A stretch of DNA of 64,000 nt from Erysipelotrichaceae bacterium (GTDB lineage: Bacteria > Bacillota_I > Bacilli_A > Erysipelotrichales > Erysipelotrichaceae): positions 20,040 through 84,039 of the forward strand of contig JAFRVK010000047.1 of NCBI GenBank assembly GCA_017441765.1, read 5' to 3'. The translations under genes were made by a program, and so were the position numbers. Below the pieces are notes generated by a model. The model saw nothing but the letters and a program-made list of their open reading frames with translations, ran no database searches and was not told the DNA's origin. Of the stretch, positions 8,241-16,132 are shown one piece after another (position 1 is the first letter of the stretch; every line of letters begins with the position of its first letter).

Positions 8241-9664
8241 TGAATCTTTCTGCTGCGATCCTGAATGATTACGCTTATCCTGATCTGAATGCCGATGAAC
8301 TGCTGAAGAAAGCAGCGACAGAAGACGATCGTGTTTTTGTCGTGCTGGATGATGATCCTACCGGTGTGCAATGTGTCCATGACATCAATGTCTATACGGA
8401 ATGGTCATATGAGACGATGCGGGAGGCGATGAGGAAGGAAAAACTTTTCTTCCTTCTGACGAATTCCCGTTCCCTTTCAGCAGAAAAATCAAAACAGATG
8501 CATCAGGAGATCGCGGAAACGATCGCGGCTGCCGCAAAAAAAACAAAAAGAAACTATCTTTTGGTGTCCAGAAGTGATTCGACATTAAGAGGACATTATC
8601 CCTTGGAGACCGATATCCTTTCAGAACAGCTGATCAGGGATTATGGAAAACTGGATGGCGAGATCCTTTTTCCGTTTTTCAAGGAAGGCGGAAGATACAC
8701 CATAAACAATATCCACTATATCCGTTACGGAAACGAACTGATCCCCTGTGCGGAAAGCGAGTTCGCTCTGGATACGACTTTTTCATACAAATCTTCCGAT
8801 CTGTGCGAGTACATCGAAGAAAAGACAGAAGGAAGATACAGAAAGGAAGATGTCATGTGCTTTTCGCTGGAAGAGCTGCGGAAAGCTGATATCAACGAAC
8901 TGACACAGAAACTTTTAACAGCTTCAGATGGAAGAAAGATCGTTGTCAATGCGATCGATTATATCGATGTCAAGATCTTCTGCATCGCTCTGTTCAATGC
9001 GTTGAAGCAGGGCAAGATCTTCGTGTTCCGCTGTGCCGGTTCTCTGGTGAAGTGTCTTGGTGCAGTAGAGGATAAGGATCTGCTGAAGAAAGAAGAGATG
9101 CTTCCAGAAGAAACGGAAGAAGGCGGAATCATCGCTGTAGGTTCCCATACCGATAAAACAACAAGACAGCTTAAAAAGCTGCTGGAACTTGATGACGTGG
9201 AAGAGATCGCATTTTGTTCCTCGGTCATCCTTGAGGGAGAAGAAGAAACGGAAACGGAAATCAAAAGGTGCCTGATACTGGAAGAAGAAGCGATCCAAAA
9301 AGGAAAGACAGCTGTCGTCTATACTGAAAGAGAAGTCATGCATCTCCCCGGAGAAAGCAGGGAAGAGGCGCTTGCGTTGAGTGTGAAAATCTCCGAAGCG
9401 TTCCTGCGTCTAGTCAGAGATCTGAAGGTCAAACCTGCATTTGTATTGGCTAAAGGAGGGATCACTTCATCTGACATCGGCGTCAAAGCGCTCGGCGTGC
9501 GCAAGGCTCTGGTATTGGGACAGATCAGGCCGGGTGTTCCGGTCTGGAAAACAGACAGAGACAGCCGATTCCCCGATATTCCTTACATCATCTTTCCGGG
9601 AAACGTGGGAGATGATGAAACGCTGAAAGAAGCAGTACAGATACTGACGAAGGAGAACGGATAA
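8240..9664 (+). CDS. Four-carbon acid-sugar kinase family protein (DUF1537)
   Basis: The ATG at 8240 overlaps the previous TGA (TGATG), giving 474 residues. The preceding in-frame TTG is part of the upstream gene's end. The N-terminal domain has DDDPTGVQCVHD and the SRSDSTLRGHYPLE block. The C-terminal nucleotide-binding domain has AKGGITSSD and GQIRPGVPVWK, all typical of DUF1537 kinases. Characterised members phosphorylate C4 acid sugars such as D-threonate, L-threonate or D-erythronate (OtnK, DtnK, LtnK); some act on 2-oxo forms. Its place beside mannonate dehydratase and a split transketolase suggests that a C4 acid arises from a hexuronate here. Confidence 0.88.
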   Translation: MNLSAAILNDYAYPDLNADELLKKAATEDDRVFVVLDDDPTGVQCVHDINVYTEWSYETMREAMRKEKLFFLLTNSRSLSAEKSKQMHQEIAETIAAAAKKTKRNYLLVSRSDSTLRGHYPLETDILSEQLIRDYGKLDGEILFPFFKEGGRYTINNIHYIRYGNELIPCAESEFALDTTFSYKSSDLCEYIEEKTEGRYRKEDVMCFSLEELRKADINELTQKLLTASDGRKIVVNAIDYIDVKIFCIALFNALKQGKIFVFRCAGSLVKCLGAVEDKDLLKKEEMLPEETEEGGIIAVGSHTDKTTRQLKKLLELDDVEEIAFCSSVILEGEEETETEIKRCLILEEEAIQKGKTAVVYTEREVMHLPGESREEALALSVKISEAFLRLVRDLKVKPAFVLAKGGITSSDIGVKALGVRKALVLGQIRPGVPVWKTDRDSRFPDIPYIIFPGNVGDDETLKEAVQILTKENG

Positions 9665-10734
9665 TGGAAATGACCATGCGCTGGTACGGATCGAAGCACG
9701 ATACCGTAACCCTGAAACAGATCAGACAGATCCGCTATGTCACAGGAGTGATCACGACACTCTATGATAAACAGCCCGGAGAAGTATGGAAACAGGAAGA
9801 GATCAGAGCCCTGAAGAAAGAAGTGACAGATGCCGGACTGAACCTTTCCGGAATCGAATCCGTGAATGTCCATGACGACATCAAGACCGGAAAGGGCGAT
9901 AGGGAAAAGTATATCGACAACTATATAGAAACGCTGGAAAACCTGGGGAAAGAAGATATCCATCTGGTGTGCTACAACTTCATGCCGGTCTTCGACTGGA
10001 CCCGGACGGAACTGGCAAGAGTCAGACCTGACGGTTCGACCGTGCTGGCTTATACCCAGAAAGCTGTCGACGAACTGATACCGGAAAAAATGTTTGAATC
10101 CATATCCGGTGATATGAATGGTACAGTCATGCCGGGCTGGGAACCGGAAAGAATGGCTCACGTCAAGGAACTCTTCGAGATGTATTCCGATGTCGATGAA
10201 GAAAAGCTCTTTGCCAATCTGAAATATTTCCTGGAAAGGATCATGCCTGTATGTAACGAATACGACATCCGGATGGCCATCCATCCCGATGACCCTGCCT
10301 GGTCCGTGTTCGGACTGCCAAGAATCATCACCAATAAACAGAACATTCTGAGAATGATGGAAATGGTCGATGATGTACACAATGGCGTGACCTTCTGTGC
10401 CGGATCGTACGGAACCGATCTGAAGAATGATCTTCCGGATATGATACGGTCACTGAAAGGAAGGATCCATTTCGCTCATGTCAGGAACCTGAAGTTCAAT
10501 GCTCCTGATGATTTTGAAGAAGCAGCTCATCTGTCAGCGGATGGCAGCTTCGATCTTTACGAGATAGTAAAGGCTTTATATGAGATCGGCTTCGACGGAC
10601 CGATACGTCCTGACCACGGAAGGATGATCTGGGATGAAGTCGCCATGCCAGGTTACGGGCTGTATGACAGGGCTCTGGGAGCGGCCTATATCTGTGGGCT
10701 TTGGGAAGCGATAGAAAAGAACGGAACACAATGA
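9664..10734 (+). CDS. uxuA: Mannonate dehydratase
   Basis: A 356-residue xylose-isomerase-like TIM-barrel enzyme, normal length for UxuA. It dehydrates D-mannonate to 2-keto-3-deoxygluconate and needs Mn2+ or Fe2+. Family blocks include MRWYG at the N terminus, NFMPVFDWTRT, IHPDDPAWSVFGLPRI, TFCAGSYG (metal-ligand Cys), FAHVRN (metal-ligand His) and RPDHGRMIWDE (Asp and His). The ATG overlaps the previous stop by one base, and the stop overlaps the next gene's ATG by four (ATGA), so it is tightly coupled in the operon. Confidence 0.97.
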   Translation: MEMTMRWYGSKHDTVTLKQIRQIRYVTGVITTLYDKQPGEVWKQEEIRALKKEVTDAGLNLSGIESVNVHDDIKTGKGDREKYIDNYIETLENLGKEDIHLVCYNFMPVFDWTRTELARVRPDGSTVLAYTQKAVDELIPEKMFESISGDMNGTVMPGWEPERMAHVKELFEMYSDVDEEKLFANLKYFLERIMPVCNEYDIRMAIHPDDPAWSVFGLPRIITNKQNILRMMEMVDDVHNGVTFCAGSYGTDLKNDLPDMIRSLKGRIHFAHVRNLKFNAPDDFEEAAHLSADGSFDLYEIVKALYEIGFDGPIRPDHGRMIWDEVAMPGYGLYDRALGAAYICGLWEAIEKNGTQ

Positions 10735-12227
10735 AACTCGAAGATGTAACGAAAGAAAAAGAACTCTGGATCAGAAAAGGATATGAAATCTTTTCCTATG
10801 ACCGGGAGAAGATGATCACAGAAACAAAAGAAGAACCGGAATGGGTCCACTTCGGATCAGGAAATCTCTTTCGGGCTTTCCAGGCTGTCTTCTGCGACAG
10901 GCTTCTTGATGAAGGTGTATTGGATAAAGGAATCATTCTGGTCGGAGGAAGAAACTCCGAACTGATCGACAGATACTACCGCGCTTTTGACAATCTGCAT
11001 ATCGCCGTAACGCTGAAGGCGGATGGAAGCATCATCAAGAGAGTCGTCGGATCGATCGCTGAATCACTGAAGATCGAAGACACGGAAAGGCTGAAAGAAA
11101 TCTTTGCGCGTCCATCTTTAAAAGTCGTATCGTTTACGATCACGGAAAAAGGCTACCGTATCGACGAAGAGAATCCTTATTTTGAAACGATCGCTTCCTT
11201 GCTGCATCACAGATACGAAGAAGGCGCCTATCCTCTGACAATGAGTTCCCATGACAACTGTTCCCATAACGGAGATGTCCTGAAGAAAGCTGTCATGCAT
11301 TATGTCGATAAATATGATGATGAATCATTCAAGAACTACACAGAATCAAAGATCAGCTTCCCAATCTCGATGATCGACAAGATCACGCCTCGGCCCGATC
11401 AGAGGATCGCCAAGATCCTGAAAGAAGATGGCGTGGAAGAGATCGATGATCTGGATCCGAACTATTATCTCAACTGTTTTTCCAACGCGGAAGAAAGTGA
11501 ATACCTGGTTATCGAAAACGATTTCCGCAACGGCCGTCCTGCCTGGAACAATGTCATTTTTACCGATAGAGAAACTGTAGACAAGACCGAGAAGATGAAA
11601 GTCTGTACCTGCCTGAATCCCGTCCATACCTCCTTGGCTATCTTTGGCTGTCTTTTGGATCACCACCTGATTTATGAAGAGATGAAAGACAGGGAACTGT
11701 CGCTGCTGGCCAGACACATCGGTTATGACGAAGGACTTCCGATGGTGACAGACCCGAAGATCATGGACCCGAAAGAATTCCTGGATACGGTGATCGATAT
11801 CAGGCTTCCTAACCCGTATATGCCTGATGCGCCGCAACGGATCGCCATGGATACCTCGCAGAAACTGCCGATCAGGTTTGGAGAAACCCTGAAAGCATAC
11901 ATCAGACAGGGGAAGGATCTGAACGAACTGACCTGTATCCCTCTGGTGTTTTCCGGCTGGCTCAGATATCTGACAGGCATCAATGACAAAGGTGAGACCT
12001 TTGAACTGTCGAGCGACCCTTTACTGGAAGAGGTCGTGCCATTGATGTCCGGATACCGTCTGGGTGACACAGTCAAGGAAGAGGATCTTCTTCCATTATT
12101 AAGCAACAAAAAGATCTTTGGCATCGACCTGGTGAAAGCGGGTCTGAGTGACAGGATCATCTCTTATCTCAATGAAATGATGAAGGGACCGGGAGCGGTC
12201 AGAAGGACGCTAAAGAAGTATGTTTAA
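10731..12227 (+). CDS. uxuB: Mannitol dehydrogenase-family oxidoreductase, probable fructuronate reductase
   Basis: The ATG at 10731 sits in the ATGA overlap with uxuA and gives 498 residues. The Rossmann part begins VHFGSGNLFRAFQ. The C-terminal part has FPISMIDKITP and the catalytic Lys/Asn/His block KVCTCLNPVHTSLA. Family members use NADH to reduce D-fructuronate to D-mannonate (UxuB) or D-tagaturonate to D-altronate (UxaB), or act on mannitol. Coupling to uxuA makes fructuronate the best guess. Because uxaA is also present and no separate uxaB is visible, a dual role cannot be excluded. Confidence 0.88.
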   Translation: MKLEDVTKEKELWIRKGYEIFSYDREKMITETKEEPEWVHFGSGNLFRAFQAVFCDRLLDEGVLDKGIILVGGRNSELIDRYYRAFDNLHIAVTLKADGSIIKRVVGSIAESLKIEDTERLKEIFARPSLKVVSFTITEKGYRIDEENPYFETIASLLHHRYEEGAYPLTMSSHDNCSHNGDVLKKAVMHYVDKYDDESFKNYTESKISFPISMIDKITPRPDQRIAKILKEDGVEEIDDLDPNYYLNCFSNAEESEYLVIENDFRNGRPAWNNVIFTDRETVDKTEKMKVCTCLNPVHTSLAIFGCLLDHHLIYEEMKDRELSLLARHIGYDEGLPMVTDPKIMDPKEFLDTVIDIRLPNPYMPDAPQRIAMDTSQKLPIRFGETLKAYIRQGKDLNELTCIPLVFSGWLRYLTGINDKGETFELSSDPLLEEVVPLMSGYRLGDTVKEEDLLPLLSNKKIFGIDLVKAGLSDRIISYLNEMMKGPGAVRRTLKKYV

Positions 12228-12420
12228 ACACAAAACGGATTATCTGATACTGCTGTTTATGATCGTGATGATGGTGATTTCCTTAAAATGGAGCGGATCT
12301 TTGACTGACTGGTGGGATGCTCTGATCAACGGAAAACAGCTGAATGTGGTCTCGATCATTTATCTGTGCTCGCTGATCGGGATCGTGATCTGCGTCTTTC
12401 TGAAGTATCAGGGAAAATAG
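12220..12420 (+). CDS. Small two-helix membrane protein coupled to uxuB
   Basis: A 66-residue open frame that starts 8 bases inside the end of uxuB. It has two hydrophobic segments (about 7-24 and 43-60) around a short amphipathic loop with three Trp residues. The start overlap implies translational coupling, and the frame is conserved between two strongly supported genes without leaving a gap, which argues it is real. I recognise no family. It might be a membrane tether or a small transporter accessory for the operon. Confidence 0.6.
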   Translation: MFKHKTDYLILLFMIVMMVISLKWSGSLTDWWDALINGKQLNVVSIIYLCSLIGIVICVFLKYQGK

Positions 12421-12434
12421 GAAGGAACGCAAAG

Positions 12435-13292
12435 ATGGAAAAAGAAAAAATGATACATGAACTGAAAGTCTTTGCAGCTGAGATTCGTCTGGAAACTCTG
12501 AAGATCATCGCTTCCCTGGGATCGGGACACGTGGGAGGCTCGATGTCGATCGCGGATGCGCTTGCCGTGCTGTATGGCGCAGTTATGAATGTCGATCCCA
12601 ATGATCCTTTAAAGAAGGACAGAGACTGGTGTGTCTTATCCAAAGGCCATGCCGGTCCGGCGATGTATGCGACACTGGGGCTGAAGGGTTATTATCCTAT
12701 AGAAGAAGCCTATACGCTCAACCGTTTCGGTTCCTCTTTTCCCTCTCATACCGATCATCTTATGACAAAGGGTATCGATCTGACGACCGGCTCTCTTGGT
12801 CAGGGGATATCGGAAGCGGTCGGAGCGGCACTGGGCAACAGGATGCAGGGGATCGATTCCCATGTGTTTGTGATCATTGGTGACGGGGAAGCGGACGAAG
12901 GTCAAGTCTGGGAAGCCGCCCAGTTTGCGGCACACTACAAACTGGATCATCTGATCTGTCTGGTCGATGCCAACGGACGTCAGCTGGACGGTTCGGTCGA
13001 TGAAGTCATGTCGCATGGAAAGGGAATCGGTGCCAAATTTGATGCTTTCGGCTGGAAGGTGATCGATGTCAGAGACGGAAACGATGTCGGGCAGATCTAC
13101 GATGCCATAACAGAAGCCTATCAGATAACAGGACAGCCGGTCGTGCTGATCCTGAATACCGTGAAAGGAAAGGGAGCGTATTTTGCTGAAGAAACCGGAG
13201 AACACTCCTCCAAACCGTCTGCCGAGGTCATGAGCGAAGCGATCCGTCGTCTTGAAGCAGACCTGGAAAACATCAGAAAAGAGGTACGCTGA
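12435..13292 (+). CDS. Transketolase-like protein, N-terminal (TPP-binding) subunit
   Basis: A 285-residue protein equal to the N-terminal half of transketolase. It contains GHVGGSMSIAD, SKGHAGPAMYA, TTGSLGQG and the thiamine-diphosphate motif GDGE (149-152) through N180. The start is ATG 12435 behind AAGGAA. The partner subunit overlaps its stop codon. Split transketolases in catabolic operons are often specialised: AptAB acts on apulose-4-phosphate and SqwGH on sulfofructose. Here the neighbours are uronate enzymes, so a keto-uronate donor is an attractive hypothesis. A standard pentose-phosphate role is possible but would not explain the operon. Confidence 0.92.
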   Translation: MEKEKMIHELKVFAAEIRLETLKIIASLGSGHVGGSMSIADALAVLYGAVMNVDPNDPLKKDRDWCVLSKGHAGPAMYATLGLKGYYPIEEAYTLNRFGSSFPSHTDHLMTKGIDLTTGSLGQGISEAVGAALGNRMQGIDSHVFVIIGDGEADEGQVWEAAQFAAHYKLDHLICLVDANGRQLDGSVDEVMSHGKGIGAKFDAFGWKVIDVRDGNDVGQIYDAITEAYQITGQPVVLILNTVKGKGAYFAEETGEHSSKPSAEVMSEAIRRLEADLENIRKEVR

Positions 13293-14263
13293 TGAACTAT
13301 ACACTGATTGGAAAACACGAGAAAGATGCACGTGACTGCCGCGACGGCTATGCCAACGCGATGCTGAAGATCATGTCGGAAAACGACAGAGTCTTGCATA
13401 TCGACTGTGACCTGGCAGGCTGTGTCAATGCCACAAAAATAAAGAAAGCATACCCTGACCGTTTCATCAATGCCGGCATCGCCGAAGCCAACGCGATGAG
13501 CATGTCCTGCGGTCTGGCTGCAACCGGTATGATCCCCTTTATGCATACCTTCGGTGTCTTTGCCGGAAGGAGGATGTTTGACCAGGCTTTCCTTTCTGCC
13601 GGATATTCGAATTGGCCGGTACATGTCGTTGGGACCGATCCCGGTGTCACTGCTGCCATCAATGGCGCGACACACATGCCGTTTGAAGACGGAGGACTGT
13701 ACAGGATCGTTCCCAATGCGGTCGTCCTGGATCCCTGCGACTATGCCCAGGCGTATTCTCTGACAGAAAAGCTGGTCGACTGCAAAAGCCTTTCCTATAT
13801 GAGGCTGATCCGAAGAGGATTCAAGACAGTCTATGCGGATGGTTCTGATTTTGAAATCGGAAAAGGTGTCGTACTGAAGGAAGGAAACGATGCGACAGTG
13901 ATTGCTTCAGGCATCATGATCGACAATGCCTTAAAAGCATATGAACTGCTGGAAACAGAAGACATCCATGTCCGGGTCATCGACATGTTTACCTGGAAGC
14001 CGCTGGATGAACAGCTGGTGCTGAAAGCTGCCGAAGAAACAGGGGCGATCGTTTCTGCCGAGAATCATTTTGTCGGCAGCGGACTCGGTTCGGCGATAGC
14101 CAACCTGCTGGCAGAAAGAAAACCGACGGTCCAGGAATATATCGGTATCCATAACCGTTACGGTCAGGTCGGTGCACAGGAAGAACTGGAAAAAGAATAT
14201 GGACTGACGGCAGAAGATATTGCTGCCGCGGTAAGAAAAGCGATAGAGAGGAAGAAGATGTGA
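13292..14263 (+). CDS. Transketolase-like protein, C-terminal (pyrimidine-binding) subunit
   Basis: A 323-residue protein that matches the central and C-terminal thirds of transketolase and 1-deoxyxylulose-5-phosphate synthase-like subunits. The TPP-activating glutamate lies in NAGIAEANAM, and HTFGVFAGRR and the C-terminal ENHFVGSGLGSA block are conserved. It starts one base inside the previous TGA, so the two halves are made together and should form an alpha2beta2 enzyme in the cytosol. The substrate specificity is set by residues I cannot interpret. The context points to sugar acids. Confidence 0.92.
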   Translation: MNYTLIGKHEKDARDCRDGYANAMLKIMSENDRVLHIDCDLAGCVNATKIKKAYPDRFINAGIAEANAMSMSCGLAATGMIPFMHTFGVFAGRRMFDQAFLSAGYSNWPVHVVGTDPGVTAAINGATHMPFEDGGLYRIVPNAVVLDPCDYAQAYSLTEKLVDCKSLSYMRLIRRGFKTVYADGSDFEIGKGVVLKEGNDATVIASGIMIDNALKAYELLETEDIHVRVIDMFTWKPLDEQLVLKAAEETGAIVSAENHFVGSGLGSAIANLLAERKPTVQEYIGIHNRYGQVGAQEELEKEYGLTAEDIAAAVRKAIERKKM

Positions 14264-14264
14264 T

Positions 14265-15053
14265 ATGGAAAAGAAACTGTTCGGTTATCCGCAATTTGAT
14301 GAAAACGGCGAAGAGATCCTGACGACTTATGACAATGAATACAGTGAAATGATGATGGATGTCCGCGTCTATCGTATGAAAGCCGGCGAAAAAAGAACGT
14401 TCTGCCGCACAGGAGAAGAAACAGCGCTGCTTTTGCTTTCCGGAGATGTCGTTTTCTGTTATGAGGGAAAGTGTGAGAAGGCACATCGTCAGGATGTATT
14501 TACAGACGGACCTTTTGCTTTGCATGTCTGCAGCGGCAAGGAAGTTAAGGTAAAAGCGGAAAGCCCCGTTGAATTACTTGTGCAGCGCACAAAAAACGAG
14601 ACAGAATTTGAAAGCAGACTCTACCTGCCGGAAGATGCGCCTTGGTCCTATTCCTGTGTCGGAAAGTTCGGCAATGTTGCGAAAAGAAGAGTCAACACGA
14701 TCATCGACAAAGAGATCTCTCCTTCTTCCAATATGGTGCTGGGAGAAGTGCTGAACGACAGAGGCAACTGGTCAGGCTATCTTCCTCACAGACATCCTCA
14801 GCCGGAACTGTATTATTTCAAGTTTGATCGGCCGGAAGGTTTCGGTGCCAGCTTTATCGGTGATCAGGTCTTCAAGAGCGTCGATAATTCTTTCTCAGCC
14901 ATTTCTCCGCAGGAACTGCATCCTCAGGCAGTCGCTCCGGGATTCCAGATGTATACCTGCTGGATGATCCGGCATCTTGATGGCGATCCATGGTTGCAGA
15001 CGACCAGAAACGAGGATGAGAAATATCTCTGGCTGCATGAGGCGGAGTTTTAA
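14265..15053 (+). CDS. IolB-like 5-deoxy-glucuronate isomerase family protein
   Basis: A 262-residue bicupin protein of the IolB/KduI type, starting two bases after the transketolase subunit. The metal-binding block LPHRHPQPELYYFKF and the following PEGFGASF match IolB, which isomerises 5-deoxy-D-glucuronate to 5-dehydro-2-deoxy-D-gluconate in inositol breakdown. No other iol gene is in the window. IolB-fold enzymes isomerise aldoses to ketoses of uronic acids, so here it may act on a uronate or on a C4 aldehyde acid released by the transketolase. Function by homology is firm for the fold, open for the substrate. Confidence 0.88.
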   Translation: MEKKLFGYPQFDENGEEILTTYDNEYSEMMMDVRVYRMKAGEKRTFCRTGEETALLLLSGDVVFCYEGKCEKAHRQDVFTDGPFALHVCSGKEVKVKAESPVELLVQRTKNETEFESRLYLPEDAPWSYSCVGKFGNVAKRRVNTIIDKEISPSSNMVLGEVLNDRGNWSGYLPHRHPQPELYYFKFDRPEGFGASFIGDQVFKSVDNSFSAISPQELHPQAVAPGFQMYTCWMIRHLDGDPWLQTTRNEDEKYLWLHEAEF

Positions 15054-15055
15054 AT

Positions 15056-15475
15056 ATGGAATACAAAAGATTTGATAAAGTCATCGTCGTCCGGATGGAC
15101 AGAGGTGAAGAGATCGTTGAAAAGCTGAAGGAACTGGCTTTGAAGGAGAATGTCCGATTAGCCAACATCAACGCGTTGGGTGCTGTCGATGATTTTACGG
15201 TCGGAGCGTATGATGTCAAGGAACAGAAATACAATTCCAATCGTTTTCAGGGTGTCTATGAGATCGTTTCTCTGACGGGGTCAATCAATACGATGAATGA
15301 TGAATACTATTCTCATCTGCATATGTCTGCTGCAGATGAGACAGGAAAAACGGTCGGAGGGCACCTCAATGAAGCGCACATTTCAGCGACCTGCGAGATG
15401 TTTGTCTGGCTTATTGACGGTGAAGTAGACCGTTATAAGGATGAGGAAACAGGACTGAATCTGTTCCGGTTCTGA
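15056..15475 (+). CDS. PPC/DUF296-domain protein
   Basis: A 139-residue single-domain PPC (DUF296) protein, typical of bacterial stand-alone members. The conserved metal-ligand histidines are visible in SHLHMSAAD (H87, H89) and GGHLNEAH (H103). The plant versions are fused to AT-hook DNA-binding motifs, whereas the bacterial ones bind a metal and have no settled function. It is the last gene of the second uronate operon, three bases after the IolB-like gene, and a hairpin terminator follows. It could be a small enzyme or a ligand-sensing protein. Confidence 0.85.
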   Translation: MEYKRFDKVIVVRMDRGEEIVEKLKELALKENVRLANINALGAVDDFTVGAYDVKEQKYNSNRFQGVYEIVSLTGSINTMNDEYYSHLHMSAADETGKTVGGHLNEAHISATCEMFVWLIDGEVDRYKDEETGLNLFRF

Positions 15476-15505
15476 CAGATAGAGCTTTTATGAGAACGTG
15501 ATAAA

Positions 15506-15532
15506 AAACCTTCGCTGCCATGGCGAAGGTTT
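15506..15532. terminator. Hairpin between convergent uronate operon and nitroreductase gene
   Basis: A perfect 10-bp stem, AAACCTTCGC and its complement, around a 7-base loop. The T run is on the minus-strand side (from the A tract at 15502-15508), so it terminates the nitroreductase transcript best. It probably also stops the plus-strand operon. Confidence 0.75.
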
Positions 15533-15557
15533 GTAATGAGTAAGAAACAGATTTCAA

Positions 15558-16073
15558 TTAAAGGATACTGACGTTCTTCTCAAAGTCGAAGAAATGCTGC
15601 TGCTTGGTCGTGTCCGGATGACCGATCGCAATCGCAATACGGAAGGAATAGCCTTCCGGAATCTGCAGCTTTCTGTCGTATTCCGCTTTCTTGTCCCCGT
15701 TGAGAACTTTCTTGACACAGCCGATGACCAGGCTTCCCAAACCAAGAGACTTGGCAGCCAGATGGATATTTTCAACAGCGATACCGGCATCGACATCGCT
15801 CCAGCCGAAAGTGTCTTCACCGGAAAGATACATCACGAGCGGAGCATCATAATAAAATGTCGTTTCCGCTTCGGGATTAAGATCGTTCTGGATCTCGCGG
15901 TTGACAGGGTCGTTTCCTTTGACAACGGTGAAATGGATCTCCTGCCGGTTGGTTGCGGTCGGAGCCATGAGCCCTGCTTCGATGAGAGTCTTGCAGTCTT
16001 CTTCCGATACCGGTTCTGCCGTGTATTTGCGGATCGAGCTTCGTTCGCTGATTGTTTTGATTGTTTCGTTCAT
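15558..16073 (-). CDS. Nitroreductase-family flavoprotein
   Basis: A 171-residue FMN-dependent nitroreductase-fold protein. The start at 16073 is chosen because AGAGG lies just before it and the protein then opens with the family-typical sequence MNETIKTISERSSIRKYTAEPV. The frame stays open 24 codons further upstream, but that part is not conserved. Blocks PTATNRQEIHFTVV, DAGIAVENIHLAAKSLGLGS and GYSFRIAIAIGHP are typical. The length is that of the short YdjA/Frm2-like members. It uses NAD(P)H to reduce nitro compounds or quinones; the natural substrate is unknown. It lies downstream of pepF on the same strand, with a 59-base gap containing a TATACT box. Confidence 0.88.
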   Translation of the reverse strand: MNETIKTISERSSIRKYTAEPVSEEDCKTLIEAGLMAPTATNRQEIHFTVVKGNDPVNREIQNDLNPEAETTFYYDAPLVMYLSGEDTFGWSDVDAGIAVENIHLAAKSLGLGSLVIGCVKKVLNGDKKAEYDRKLQIPEGYSFRIAIAIGHPDTTKQQHFFDFEKNVSIL

Positions 16074-16132
16074 TGTGTTACCTCTTTCCCTCAGTATAAC
16101 AAAATCACATTTCACAGAAAGAAATAAGCATC

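Noticed and set aside
14265..15053. Myo-inositol catabolic (iol) operon
   Set aside because: Only the IolB-like gene is present; no iolA, C, D, E, G or J is nearby, so inositol breakdown is not supported here.
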